Shown here: in pieces, positions 25,473 to 34,872 of the stretch
How positions within the stretch are numbered: the stretch's first letter is position 1
How the letters are laid out: every line of letters starts with the position of its first letter
From: Bacillus rubiinfantis
GTDB lineage: Bacteria > Bacillota > Bacilli > Bacillales > Cytobacillaceae
Reading direction: 5' to 3'
Length of the DNA: 64,000 bases
Assembly (NCBI GenBank): GCA_000752035.1
Contig: CCFE01000011.1
Location: 154,215 to 218,214 of the forward strand
Notes under the pieces: model-generated
Told to the model about the DNA's origin: nothing
What the model saw: the letters and a program-made list of their open reading frames with translations, nothing else
The model's database searches: none
Made by a program: the position numbers and the translations under genes

Positions 25473-26171
25473 TTATACTCCATAGCGGTCTAATCTTTTT
25501 TCAAGAAGTTGTTGCAGGATAGCTAGGAAAAAACATATCACCCAATAAATGAGGGCAGCTTCTGTATACACTAATAAAAATTCATAATTTCTTGAAGTAA
25601 TTTCTTGCGCACGGCGGAACATCTCAGTAATAAGTACTACGGAAGCCAGTGAGGTATCCTTTACTAAGCTGATAAATGTATTGGATAGCGGTGGTAAGGA
25701 CACCCTTGCTGCTTGAGGTAAAATAATCCGCTTTAATATTTGGGCATAAGACATACCGATAGAATAGCCAGCTTCCCATTGCCCTTTAGCAATCGAAAGA
25801 ATCGACGCGCGAATGGTTTCAGACGCATAGGCCCCAACATTCAGCGAAAAACCAATCACCGCGGAAATGAACGGATCAAGGGTAATCCCGATATTAGGTA
25901 GTCCGTAGAAAATAATAAACAGCTGCACTAATAAAGGGGTACCGCGAATGGCTGACACATAAACCCGAGCGATGATTTGCAGTACTTTTACATGAGTGAT
26001 GCGCGCTAATGCAGTGAAAATCGCCAGTAAAATACCAAAAATAAACGAAATCACGGTCAACGGAATCGTATTTGAGATGGCTCCCTCCAGCAGCGGCCAA
26101 AGGGAGCTTTTTGCAATATCAATCAGTCTGCTGATGCGATCTGGATCAGTTGTGATGCTATTTAAGAACAT
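25473..26171 (-). CDS. tcyB: Amino-acid (cystine-type) ABC transporter permease
   Basis: About 232 aa from the ATG at 26171 (MFLNSITTDPDRISRL), which overlaps tcyA by 14 bp. The longer reading from 26216 runs deep into tcyA in another frame and is rejected. HisM/GlnP-type permease with GAYASETIRASILSIAKGQW, EAGYSIGMSYAQILKRIILP (the EAA loop) and SLVKDTSLASVVLITE. It forms the channel. Confidence 0.88.
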   Translation of the reverse strand: MFLNSITTDPDRISRLIDIAKSSLWPLLEGAISNTIPLTVISFIFGILLAIFTALARITHVKVLQIIARVYVSAIRGTPLLVQLFIIFYGLPNIGITLDPFISAVIGFSLNVGAYASETIRASILSIAKGQWEAGYSIGMSYAQILKRIILPQAARVSLPPLSNTFISLVKDTSLASVVLITEMFRRAQEITSRNYEFLLVYTEAALIYWVICFFLAILQQLLEKRLDRYGV

Positions 26172-26982
26172 TTTCCCCAAACCATTTCTTCGAGATTTTC
26201 TCGTAAGTACCGTCATCGACGATTTCTTTTAACGCCTTGTTTACTTCATCGACTAATGTCTCGCTCTTCTTTCTAAACATAAAGCCACTGGCAGATGCTG
26301 ATTTACTGGTTGCAACAATTTTTATCGGTGCGTCTGGTTTTTGTTTTCGATAATCTAAATAAGCAATATTATCATTAATGGTCACATCGACCCGCTTTTG
26401 TACCAACAGCTCAGCAGCTTGTTGGAAGCCTTCTACTCCAATGAGCTTTGCACCATACTTTTTCGCCATGTCACCATAATTGCTAGTTAATGATTGAGCA
26501 GAATTAAGTCCTTTAATATCCGCAAATTTTTTGACAGTATTATTATCCTCTCTTACGACTAACACCGCTGATGATTTAATATAAGGGTCGGAGAATTCAT
26601 ACTTTTTCTGACGATCGGGACGAATACCGACTTCGTTCGCAATCATATCAAACCGTTTCGCATCTAAGCCGGCAAATAAGGCATCCCATTGCGTTTCCTT
26701 AAATTCAGCCTTTACCCCAAGCCGTTTTGCTACCTCTTGGGCGAGCTCAACATCAAAACCAGTTAGCTTACCATTCGTATCATGAAACGTAAATGGCGGA
26801 TAAGTACCCTCCGTACCGATTAAGATTTTTCCGTCATCTTTCACCCTTGCCAGTAAATCTGTTTCTGTTTTTTCCGCCTTGTCTTCCGTCTTATTTTCCT
26901 TTTTATCATCGTCCTTGCCGCATGCTGATAAAATCAAGGTAAAACACAGTAATAGTGAAAATAACAGCCAATATTTCCTCAT
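26158..26982 (-). CDS. tcyA: Cystine-type ABC transporter substrate-binding lipoprotein
   Basis: 274 aa from the ATG at 26982, with GGAGGTTTTGTTG immediately upstream; the ATG at 26997 overlaps that site. Lipobox LILSACG. The mature part has IGTEGTYPPFTFHD, GFDVELAQEVAKRLG, FKETQWDALFAGLDAKRFDM, SAQSLTSNYG and KISKKWFGENV, which resembles B. subtilis TcyA closely. It probably binds cystine or another sulfur amino acid. Binding specificity is inferred. Confidence 0.87.
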   Translation of the reverse strand: MRKYWLLFSLLLCFTLILSACGKDDDKKENKTEDKAEKTETDLLARVKDDGKILIGTEGTYPPFTFHDTNGKLTGFDVELAQEVAKRLGVKAEFKETQWDALFAGLDAKRFDMIANEVGIRPDRQKKYEFSDPYIKSSAVLVVREDNNTVKKFADIKGLNSAQSLTSNYGDMAKKYGAKLIGVEGFQQAAELLVQKRVDVTINDNIAYLDYRKQKPDAPIKIVATSKSASASGFMFRKKSETLVDEVNKALKEIVDDGTYEKISKKWFGENVLK

Positions 26983-27047
26983 CAACAAAACCTCCAACTT
27001 TAACTGAATTAACCCCTAACCTGTGTTTTATCTTTCCCAATTGCGTA

Positions 27048-27077
27048 TAAAAAAAACTGCCGAATGATTCGACAGTT
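27048..27077 (-). terminator. Terminator after the APC permease
   Basis: ACTGTCGAAT-C-ATTCGGCAGT on the minus strand, then TTTTTTTTATA. It overlaps the stop codon. Confidence 0.85.
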
Positions 27078-28500
27078 ACGCAGATATTATTTTTTGCTGT
27101 TCATTGGCAGCAGGTTTTTTTGTCTTCGGTCGGTAAAAGAAAATCCCACTAGCTAGCAGTATAACTCCATAGATAAATGTTTTTACGTCTGCCGTACCCG
27201 CAATAATCATCCACGTTGAATAGACAGTCGCAACCATCGCAATCACTCCATCTATCCAGCGGGGCCGAGAACCAGTATAGGTTTCTCCTGTCATGACCAA
27301 CTTAAGGGCATAGATTGACGAGATAAAATAGGGAACTAAATAAGCTAGTGTAGCAATTAAAATAATAAATTCAAATGCCTCCGAAATGGATCTGGAAATC
27401 GTTGAAAAAATAAATATTTGTGCCAAACCGTTAGTCATGAGTAATGAAAACGCTGGCAGACCCTTGTTGTTTTCCTTAATGAACGCTTTTGGAAATAAGT
27501 CTTGTTTCGCTGCCTGATACGGCACTTCAGCACTTAACATTACCCAGCCAATTGTCGAACCAATTAAACTAATTAAGCCCACGGCTGCAAGAAACTTCCC
27601 TCCAACTGGTCCGAGAACCATCTCCACCGCATCGATTAGCGGTTTATCGGAATGAATTAATGTCTGTTGGTCAAGCATCCCCATCGTTAAGACGCTAATA
27701 CCGATATATATGGCAAGTGCAATAGCCAACCCTAAAATCGTTGCCCGTTTAATATCCGTTTGTTTTTTGGCCCGTCCTGCAAACACAACCGCTGACTCAA
27801 TTCCAATGAATGCCCATAAAGTATTCAACGAGGCATGATTGATTTGCGATAACATGCCAATCGTATTTCCTGCCTCATCTGCCCTTACTGCTACCAACGG
27901 CAAAATATTACTTTTTTCAAATGCAAACAAGCCAACAAGGATAAACAGAAAAAATCCTACTACCTTTGCTGCCGTGGCGGCAAAATTCAACTTGCCGGCA
28001 CTTTCCAAACCGCGGAAGATGACAAAATGAATCCCCCATAAGAGGATAGTACAAACAATAAAGGTTAAGCCGTTACCAACTTTAATCGTATAATAGCCAA
28101 TGGTAAACCATGGCGTCTCATTCGTTAACACTGGGAAAAAAGTCGATAAATAGCTGGCAAATGTCGTTATTACGGCAACAATTCCAGCCAAGTTACCTAC
28201 CCAATAGCCCCATGATGCCATAAAACCTGTTAATGCTGAAAGCTGCGAACCAGACTTAAACAGTTCCTTGGCATACATTTGTGGGCCCCCAGTGATATCA
28301 GGCTTTCGCATTCCTAAATTTCCGAATACAAGCGCAATCGTCAAAACACCAAATCCAGTAATGAGCCAGGCAGCAATGACTCCACCCGGACTGGCGGCTT
28401 CTGCCAAAGATCTCGGCAGCATAAAGATGCCAGATCCGACCATATTTCCGACAACAAGTGCTGTTAATAACCAAAATCCTAATTTATTTGTTTGACTCAT
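27076..28500 (-). CDS. APC-family basic amino acid / polyamine antiporter
   Basis: 474 aa, about twelve membrane segments. The N-terminal motif GNMVGSGIFMLPRSLAEAAS is the substrate-binding GSGIF loop of the APA family. TLWAFIGIESAVVFAGRAKK is the conserved TM6 region. It resembles arginine:ornithine and lysine exchangers; the exact substrate cannot be assigned. It is monocistronic. The arginine deiminase operon at 36 kb carries a different, YfcC-type exchanger, so the two could have separate substrates. Confidence 0.85.
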   Translation of the reverse strand: MSQTNKLGFWLLTALVVGNMVGSGIFMLPRSLAEAASPGGVIAAWLITGFGVLTIALVFGNLGMRKPDITGGPQMYAKELFKSGSQLSALTGFMASWGYWVGNLAGIVAVITTFASYLSTFFPVLTNETPWFTIGYYTIKVGNGLTFIVCTILLWGIHFVIFRGLESAGKLNFAATAAKVVGFFLFILVGLFAFEKSNILPLVAVRADEAGNTIGMLSQINHASLNTLWAFIGIESAVVFAGRAKKQTDIKRATILGLAIALAIYIGISVLTMGMLDQQTLIHSDKPLIDAVEMVLGPVGGKFLAAVGLISLIGSTIGWVMLSAEVPYQAAKQDLFPKAFIKENNKGLPAFSLLMTNGLAQIFIFSTISRSISEAFEFIILIATLAYLVPYFISSIYALKLVMTGETYTGSRPRWIDGVIAMVATVYSTWMIIAGTADVKTFIYGVILLASGIFFYRPKTKKPAANEQQKIISA

Positions 28501-28634
28501 GATGTATTTACTCCTAATAAGGTTATCATCAAGATGATGTTCATTTACTAAATGACTTTACTAGGATACGGCCGAGACGGTTCACCTGTCAATGGAAAAT
28601 TTTATCGTGATAAAGTATTAGAGAACTGAAATAA

Positions 28635-28670
28635 TTAAAAAAGTAAGTTTTTGCGGTGATTAACTTACTT
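28635..28670 (-). terminator. Terminator of the MASE3 gene
   Basis: AAGTAAGTT / AACTTACTT with a 12-nt loop, then TTTTTTAATT on the minus strand. It begins inside the last codons. Confidence 0.75.
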
Positions 28671-29541
28671 CACTTGTCCTGCTTTTCTGCTGGCTTATCG
28701 TTTGATATTCTGGTTCTTTACGTTGTGTTTGCCGCCCCATGGTTTCAATGTTTTTTAAAAAATAAAATCCTTTAAGAATATAATAGAAACCTAATGTCTT
28801 AAAAATATGGCCGACAAAATTATCAATGTCATACACGCTCCGATAAATCGTAAACACTAATTCGGCCAGTAATAGGAACACCAATGCCAACGCAATCGAC
28901 AGTTTTGCTTCACATTTCTCCTCATGGTAATGGTAAAGCGTTATCAGTAAACAAATAAATTGTAGGACGCTGATGCTGTATTCAATGGCATTTTTTAATG
29001 GCGTTGTTCCTTTTCCATCCTCCATTAACAAAGGCAGACTGTTTTCAAAATAAAATACAACATAAATTATCACACTTAACAGAACTGCTGCCACAGCTAG
29101 CATTCCAATGCGGTAGTCTCGTTTTAGACTCCAATCCGGCAAGAGCAAAATAGGCAGTAAAAGAATCGCCTGCCCACTCCTTGCGATAATCCAAAACCAG
29201 GTTGCTTTTGCCACGGAACTCTCAGTGATAAAATACGGCATGCCTTTGAAGGTAAGGGTATGAAACAAGTCCATAGTACCTATGAAGAAAAAAGTAAAGG
29301 ATAACAGCAGCATTTGACTCGATCTCGTTATTCGATATCGCTTCAATCCATAAAAAAAGATCGTAGCCGAGATACAGATACTGATATTTTCTAACATTGT
29401 ATGAAATCCAACATAATTTTCCGGGTTATACAGAGAATTAATTTGTTCCTGAAATATATGGGTGCTCATAAGAAAGAAGATTGCTAAAACGGAGTATAGG
29501 AGGAATTTCCCTTCAGATAAATAATTTTTCATCATACTCAC
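28660..29541 (-). CDS. Stand-alone MASE3 membrane sensor domain protein
   Basis: 293 aa. About seven to eight membrane segments with MASE3-like features: FHTMLENISICISATIFFYG, FFFIGTMDLFHTLTFKGMPY, ATWFWIIARSGQAILLLPIL and DNFVGHIFKTLGFYYILKG. MASE3 is normally the N-terminal input domain of histidine kinases or diguanylate cyclases. Here only about 35 hydrophilic residues follow, so there is no output domain. No fragment of an output domain is visible downstream, and a terminator follows at once. It either lost its output domain or works in trans. Ligand and function unknown. Confidence 0.78.
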   Translation of the reverse strand: MSMMKNYLSEGKFLLYSVLAIFFLMSTHIFQEQINSLYNPENYVGFHTMLENISICISATIFFYGLKRYRITRSSQMLLLSFTFFFIGTMDLFHTLTFKGMPYFITESSVAKATWFWIIARSGQAILLLPILLLPDWSLKRDYRIGMLAVAAVLLSVIIYVVFYFENSLPLLMEDGKGTTPLKNAIEYSISVLQFICLLITLYHYHEEKCEAKLSIALALVFLLLAELVFTIYRSVYDIDNFVGHIFKTLGFYYILKGFYFLKNIETMGRQTQRKEPEYQTISQQKSRTSEVS

Positions 29542-29630
29542 CTCACTTTAAATTGCTGTTTATCTTATTATAGGGGCGAACAGTGGTCCATAACGGTCAA
29601 GGTTGTAGCAAATTTATGAAAACTTAACAT

Positions 29631-29658
29631 CAAAAAGGATTGTCGCTTCCGACAATCC
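29631..29658 (-). terminator. Terminator after nadE
   Basis: GGATTGTCG / CGACAATCC stem followed by TTTTTG on the minus strand. Confidence 0.88.
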
Positions 29659-29667
29659 ACCATTTAC

Positions 29668-30489
29668 TTATTTCCACCAGCTATCAAACATGGTCGCTGG
29701 CATCATGCGCTTGTGTTCCGTCGTTAGGTAACGCTTTTCTATTTTTTCCGCCACCTCGTTCGAAACTGCTTTTCCTTCTAAATAGTCATCCAACTCATCA
29801 TAGCTAATCCCTAACTCAGTTTCATCTGCCTGACCTGGCTTTTGGTCCAGTAAATCAGCAGTAGGAATCTTTAAATAAAGCCGCTCTTCAGCACCTAATT
29901 CTTTTAATAATGCTTTTCCCTGCCGCTTTGTTAAACCAGATAACGGCAGAACATCTGAACCGCCATCACCGTACTTAGTGTAAAAACCAGTAACAGCTTC
30001 GGCAGCATGATCTGTTCCAATCACTAGCAGGCCTTCCATTCCGCCAGCCGCATACTGGGCAATCATCCGCATTCTCGCTTTTACATTGCCTTTTTGATAA
30101 TCACTCAACGGTTGGCCCGTAGCCGTTTGATTGTATTCCTTTTCCACTTCATCAACGGCAGCTTTAATATTGAAAACAATCTCATTGTCTGCTTTGATAA
30201 ATGCTAAAGCACGCTTTGCATCATCCTCATCCTGCTGTGTTCCATATGGCAGACGGACGGCGAGAAAAACAGCATCCGCTCCCTCTTGACGCAGCTCTTC
30301 TACAGCAAGTTGGGCGAGTCTTCCAGCAAGTGTTGAATCCTGGCCGCCACTTATACCTAACACATACCCTTTCGCCTTTGTCTGCCGTAAATAGGCTTTT
30401 AGAAAATCAATCCGTTTTCGCACCTCCTCCTTTGGCTGAATTGCTGGAGATACATGTAAATCCTTGATAATTTTTGCTTGCAGATTCAT
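29668..30489 (-). CDS. nadE: NH3-dependent NAD(+) synthetase
   Basis: 273 aa, B. subtilis length. The N-type ATP pyrophosphatase P-loop GISGGQDST is at about 45-53, with LVIGTDHAAEAVTGFYTKYG and GLTKRQGKALLKELGA. It uses ammonia and ATP to convert nicotinate adenine dinucleotide to NAD. There is no glutaminase domain, so ammonia must be free. Monocistronic. Confidence 0.96.
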   Translation of the reverse strand: MNLQAKIIKDLHVSPAIQPKEEVRKRIDFLKAYLRQTKAKGYVLGISGGQDSTLAGRLAQLAVEELRQEGADAVFLAVRLPYGTQQDEDDAKRALAFIKADNEIVFNIKAAVDEVEKEYNQTATGQPLSDYQKGNVKARMRMIAQYAAGGMEGLLVIGTDHAAEAVTGFYTKYGDGGSDVLPLSGLTKRQGKALLKELGAEERLYLKIPTADLLDQKPGQADETELGISYDELDDYLEGKAVSNEVAEKIEKRYLTTEHKRMMPATMFDSWWK

Positions 30490-30612
30490 CTTCTAACCTC
30501 CTGGATTTCATTATCTTTAATGTACCACAATTGCGACATTTTCACTAAAAGAGACAAATGGAGGGAACACGGGTAAAATAAGAAAGTTACTAAACATATT
30601 GGAGGGTTCTAT

Positions 30613-31125
30613 TTGGAAGGAAAAACTTGTAATGAATCTAGAGTAGTCCGTACGATGCGGGTATTTCCCAATGACGTCAATAATCATCATACATTATTTG
30701 GCGGTAAATTGATGAGCGATACTGATATGTGTGCCTCTATCTCAGCTGCAAGGCACTCACGTAAAGAATGTGTGACCGCCTCAACCGACTCCGTTGATTT
30801 CTTGAGCCCAATTCGACCAGATGATTCTGTCTGCTTTGAATCCTTTGTTACCTGGACAGGCACCACTTCAATGGAAGTGTTTGTAAAAATAACCGCTGAA
30901 AATTTAATCACTGGTAAGCGAAAAATCGCAGCAACGGCCTTTTTAACCTTTGTTGCTCTTGATAAGGAAGGCAAACCATCTGCAGTTCCTCCCGTTATTC
31001 CAGAAACAGAAGAAGAGAAGAAATTGTTTGAAACCGGTCAAGAACGGGCAGCAAAGCGAAAAGAACATAGAAAACACAGCAAAGAACTAGCCGCTCACTT
31101 AGCCATCAACAAACCTTGGGAATAA
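30613..31125 (+). CDS. Acyl-CoA thioesterase, YkhA-like
   Basis: 170 aa hot-dog fold. NDVNNHHTLFGGKLMSDTDM contains the active-site Asn/His and GG region of the BFIT/YkhA type. TTG start at 30613 with GGAGGG 6 bp upstream. It hydrolyses medium or long acyl-CoAs; the physiological substrate is unclear. The C-terminus is a basic tail rich in K, R and E. Confidence 0.92.
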   Translation: MEGKTCNESRVVRTMRVFPNDVNNHHTLFGGKLMSDTDMCASISAARHSRKECVTASTDSVDFLSPIRPDDSVCFESFVTWTGTTSMEVFVKITAENLITGKRKIAATAFLTFVALDKEGKPSAVPPVIPETEEEKKLFETGQERAAKRKEHRKHSKELAAHLAINKPWE

Positions 31126-31155
31126 CAAAGTGCGTTAGCGCCTTTGCTTTATTTT
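31126..31155 (+). terminator. Terminator after the thioesterase
   Basis: CAAAGTGCG / GCGCCTTTG, imperfect stem, followed by CTTTATTTTG. Confidence 0.6.
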
Positions 31156-31202
31156 GATATCTTTTTTACCCAAGTTGGGCCCATAAATAAATTCAAGAAC
31201 AG

Positions 31203-31235
31203 TTAAAAGGTTCGCAGGTTGGGCTGCGAACCTTT
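31203..31235 (-). terminator. Terminator of the DUF3231 gene
   Basis: AAAGGTTCGCAG / CTGCGAACCTTT, 12-bp stem ending at the stop codon. Confidence 0.85.
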
Positions 31236-32235
31236 ACTCCAATTTCTGCAATTTCCTTCTATCCGGTGCATGTGGCGGCTTTTGCATCCAACCACGCTCA
31301 ACCATAAGTTTAAATCCCTTCGCTGAATAAGCTAATATTTCTAACTGATATTTTTGATAATACGCCACTAAGTCTGTACGTAATGACATAGATATAGAAT
31401 GTCCAAGTAACGTAAGGTCAATCCCATTTAAGGCAGTAAATAAGGCGACAATCAGCCGATTGGAGAATGGGTTTACTGTCGAGTCAGTGACATCTGACAC
31501 TGTCGCCACATTACCCAGGAGCTCCTCTCTTTGAAAAAGATCATTAAACGTATTCAGCTGTTTTTCCGATATTTTTTTCCCTTCGACAATAAACTCATGA
31601 ATTTCTTCATCCTTGACTACCTGGAGCAGACCCATACAAAGTAAAATTGAAAAATAATTACGTTCCGTATTAAAAAACATCTGGGTAATCTCCGCCACAT
31701 TGAGAGGCCGTTTTTTCCCGAAGGCGTTTAGATAGCTAAGTTTGTCTATATATTCAATCGTCTCTGGATATGGAATCATCGGTGGCCTGTCATAGACACC
31801 TTTTGACAGCATTAGCTCTATGGACTGTTGATAAAGAGCCGTATACTTCTGTACCAGCTTGACGAAAAAATCCAATACGTCTTTCCGTGCGATGTTTGCT
31901 GTTATAAATCCCCCATTAATCATCGACATCCGGCTGATAAAATACACTAAACTCAAGGCAAACGTATCATAAAATAATGGGGGAGCGGTTAAATCAAGAT
32001 CTTTCTCAGAGAACCCATCCGGTATCGGAATGCCTTCTAATTGAAATAGTTCCGTAATTTTCTTTACATGATGACTTGATAAATCAAAAGCCTCTTGGAG
32101 CAGCTTTTTTATTTCAGTATCTTGATTGTGATGGAGAAAGTACGACAATAAACATACGGACATGCTTTCCTGAGTGTATACCTCCCAAAGGCCGGCAATT
32201 TCCGCACTCGATAGCCTAATACTACGCTTTTCCAT
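31234..32235 (-). CDS. DUF3231 family protein
   Basis: 333 aa, helical, two tandem ferritin/four-helix-like halves of about 160 residues. The first half starts SSAEIAGLWEVYTQESMSVC and the second TEIAQMFFNTERNYFSILLC-like (ITQMFFNTERNYFSILLCMG). DUF3231 proteins are widespread and function-unknown in Bacillus, some linked to sporulation. No signal peptide. GGGGAGGAG precedes the ATG. Function unknown. Confidence 0.82.
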   Translation of the reverse strand: MEKRSIRLSSAEIAGLWEVYTQESMSVCLLSYFLHHNQDTEIKKLLQEAFDLSSHHVKKITELFQLEGIPIPDGFSEKDLDLTAPPLFYDTFALSLVYFISRMSMINGGFITANIARKDVLDFFVKLVQKYTALYQQSIELMLSKGVYDRPPMIPYPETIEYIDKLSYLNAFGKKRPLNVAEITQMFFNTERNYFSILLCMGLLQVVKDEEIHEFIVEGKKISEKQLNTFNDLFQREELLGNVATVSDVTDSTVNPFSNRLIVALFTALNGIDLTLLGHSISMSLRTDLVAYYQKYQLEILAYSAKGFKLMVERGWMQKPPHAPDRRKLQKLE

Positions 32236-32319
32236 TCAAGACTCCTCCCCTAGATAATACTTTATAAGGATAGATTACCAAAAAGCGTTTAGAATATACT
32301 TGAAAAAGTAGTTAAAGTT

Positions 32320-32361
32320 AAACGAAGGGGACCAGCTTCTAAGAAGCTGATCCCCTTCGTT
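32320..32361. terminator. Long hairpin upstream of DUF3231 / downstream of the AI-2E-family gene
   Basis: AACGAAGGGGA-CC-AGCTTCT and AGAAGCT-GA-TCCCCTTCGTT, an 18-bp two-part stem. Probably the terminator of a transcript coming from either side. Confidence 0.7.
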
Positions 32362-32400
32362 TAATGGTTATAGCATGAGACATTATGTTTGCAGCTTGAT

Positions 32401-33402
32401 TTAAGACTTCTCATTGTCTGTTACTTCTAATACATCCAGCAGGAACACAAACACCGGTATCCCGATAATTAATCCCCAAACACCGAAAAAGTGTTCACCA
32501 AATATTAATACAATAAACGTATAAAACACCGGTAAATTTGTTTTTGAGCTCATGAGATTAGGATTTAATATATAGGCCTCAATCCCATGAATGATGGCAA
32601 TTGCAATACCAACGTAAAGCACCGTCATGATACCGCCAATACTGTAGGCGATAATTGTCAGCGGTATTAATGAAATAATCACACCTGCAACAGGAATTAA
32701 TCCCAAAATAAAGATCATGATCGAGAGTCCGCCAAGTTGCGGAAAATCTAGAATCCACAGCGAAATTGTCGTTAGGATGCAGTTGACAATTGCAATAATC
32801 AATTGTGCTTCGATTACTTTCCCAAACGTTCTCACAAATTTTTGGGCAAAAAATTCAATCTCCGCATATATCGAGGCAACTTTACTGTGTTTAAACTTTC
32901 TTGTAAATTCAACCAATCTTGGTTTCTCCAGTAAGAAAAATAAACTTAATAGCAAGGCTAACAGTATCTGCAAGCCAACCTTGCTAATATCGCTAAATGA
33001 TTTTAATAAGTAGGTGACGCCCTGCTCTAAATAGCTGGTAATATTGATTTCCTCGATTCGCCCTACAATGTAATTCAACACTACATTATCATGCTTCGCA
33101 GTATAAAAGGTTGTAAGCTGCTTAATTAAAGTCGTTATTTCCCCTGCAATCATTGGCAGATACATGACTAGTGCATATGAAAGCAATCCAACAATGCTCG
33201 AATAGGAAATAACCACGAGCAATTTACGATTGAGCGGAATTTTATTTTCAAAAAATTGCACTAACCGATCCATTAAAAAAGCAAAGATAAAGGTAAGTAA
33301 TATTAAATTAATCATCGACCTAACGGCATACAGTATCAGGGCAACAAACAAGAAAATTGAAATACGCTTGAAAGAGCTGCTTTGAATAACTTTATTAATC
33401 AT
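32401..33402 (-). CDS. AI-2E family (PerM-like) membrane protein
   Basis: 333 aa, about eight membrane segments, with the family hallmarks SIMIFILGLIPVAGVIISLIP and VFYTFIVLIFGEHFFGVWGL. Members include exporters and Na+/H+ antiporters as well as the E. coli AI-2 exporter TqsA; substrate cannot be told. The ribosome site is weak (GGGGATCG about 10 bp before the ATG). Confidence 0.88.
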   Translation of the reverse strand: MINKVIQSSSFKRISIFLFVALILYAVRSMINLILLTFIFAFLMDRLVQFFENKIPLNRKLLVVISYSSIVGLLSYALVMYLPMIAGEITTLIKQLTTFYTAKHDNVVLNYIVGRIEEINITSYLEQGVTYLLKSFSDISKVGLQILLALLLSLFFLLEKPRLVEFTRKFKHSKVASIYAEIEFFAQKFVRTFGKVIEAQLIIAIVNCILTTISLWILDFPQLGGLSIMIFILGLIPVAGVIISLIPLTIIAYSIGGIMTVLYVGIAIAIIHGIEAYILNPNLMSSKTNLPVFYTFIVLIFGEHFFGVWGLIIGIPVFVFLLDVLEVTDNEKS

Positions 33403-33517
33403 AGATTATTATCGATCCCCGTATTTTCAGAATATAAAGTATATAATACTTCCATACATTATAACAAATGTATCACACTTTTGTCTGTTATATCACTTTC
33501 CTTTTTAATTCCACTGT

Positions 33518-34555
33518 TTAGAATTGAACAGGAACCATGTCACTGTTTAAAGAGTGACTTTCATAACCATTCTTCTTTAGATAGGCCAGTAATTTAGGCA
33601 AGTGAGTTAGCGTTTCCTTGCGCTCATGTAAAAGAATCACAATCGGCTCCTGATGATTCTGCAATCTTGTTAGCTGTTCAATCACATTGGTAACATAGCG
33701 GTTGTCTTTATAATACCAGTCCTTGCTATCAATATTCCAATCCCACATCTTAAATCCGGCTTTATTTACGGCCTCACGATATTCTGGTTTCATATGTGGC
33801 GAGCTTCCATAGGGTGTTCTAATTAAATTTGATTCTTTACCGGAAATTTCCTTTAAAGTCTGTTGATTTTGCTGTAACTCAGTTATAACCGTATGTACAG
33901 ATGAATAAAATCTGTTTACATCATGAGACACACTATGGAGACCCACACCTTCTCCTGATTTTACCATTAGCTTTACCGCTTCTGGGTATCTCCGAATATT
34001 TCCATCAATCATGAAAAAAGTCGCTTTGTAATGATACTTTTTTAATTGGGCAATGATATCATGAGAAACGGTCGACGGGCCGTCATCAAATGTGAGATAA
34101 ATGCGTCTTTTCTTCCACTCACCTTTACTTTGTTTGGAATATGCTACTTGAGCATTTTTCTTTACTGTGTCTTGCTGATGAGTTTTAGAATTAGCTGTTT
34201 TCCTCCCATTAGTTACTGGATGAGAAACTTCATGCTTTTTAACAGCAAGTCGTACGTAGGTCTTGTTTGTTGCTATTTTTTTCCCTTCGGTATGAATTTT
34301 TTTCATATCTTCCCACGCAAATGCAGGGTACTGCTGTTTATCTGATTGAAGAGTTATGAATGACCTATCTAATTCCGGCGGCCTGGTTATCATTTTCTCC
34401 GGATGAATTGTAGATTCTTTTTTAACAAGATTAATAGTTTTTACTGCCGCTTTTGCTTGTAAAAAATGTGTGACTGAAATACCAGCGAATATTCCCACTG
34501 CCACAATCATGAGAAATAACACCCCAAGCGACCAACCACGCTTAAATTTCCCCAT
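33518..34555 (-). CDS. Membrane-anchored polysaccharide deacetylase
   Basis: 345 aa. An N-terminal transmembrane anchor (about residues 9-32), a basic low-complexity linker to about 145 and a NodB domain from about 150. Motifs: TFDDGPSTVSHD (the catalytic and metal Asp), HSVSHD (metal HxxxH), RTPYGSSPH (usually RPPYG, so Pro to Thr), WNIDSKDWYY and ILLHERKETL (usually LLHD). It probably removes acetyl groups from peptidoglycan or another wall glycan outside the cell. The two altered motif residues make its activity less certain. Monocistronic. Confidence 0.88.
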   Translation of the reverse strand: MGKFKRGWSLGVLFLMIVAVGIFAGISVTHFLQAKAAVKTINLVKKESTIHPEKMITRPPELDRSFITLQSDKQQYPAFAWEDMKKIHTEGKKIATNKTYVRLAVKKHEVSHPVTNGRKTANSKTHQQDTVKKNAQVAYSKQSKGEWKKRRIYLTFDDGPSTVSHDIIAQLKKYHYKATFFMIDGNIRRYPEAVKLMVKSGEGVGLHSVSHDVNRFYSSVHTVITELQQNQQTLKEISGKESNLIRTPYGSSPHMKPEYREAVNKAGFKMWDWNIDSKDWYYKDNRYVTNVIEQLTRLQNHQEPIVILLHERKETLTHLPKLLAYLKKNGYESHSLNSDMVPVQF

Positions 34556-34778
34556 TGTTCAAATCCTCTCTGCTGTGTTTTGCTTCCTCCATTATAGACG
34601 ATATTCCCCTTAAATTGTTTCTATTATATTAAATTTATTACAATTATATTAAAAAACTGTAATATTAAGATACTAATAGACAAATTTCACCAAATTCCTT
34701 ATATTTATATTGTAGATTAATTGGGAGAAAATAGTAAAGGTAATTTTTAACAAAGGCACCTTGATAATATCAGTTACA

Positions 34779-34794
34779 ACATATTGTAATATGT
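34779..34794. promoter_or_regulatory. Perfect dyad in the long gap upstream of the argR-type gene
   Basis: ACATATT-GT-AATATGT is a 7-bp perfect inverted repeat 79 bp before the ATG at 34873. It could be an operator; the binding protein is unknown. The rest of 34556-34872 is AT-rich and shows nothing else I can name. Confidence 0.4.
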
Positions 34795-34872
34795 TCACTT
34801 TTTATCCATTTCAATTGCTGATAAAAATAGCTATTATAGAGTTATAGAATCCGATGAAAGCGAGTTCAGCAT

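Noticed and set aside
27076..28500. Calling the APC permease arcD
   Set aside because: It is far from the arc operon, which has its own YfcC-type exchanger; substrate cannot be told from sequence.
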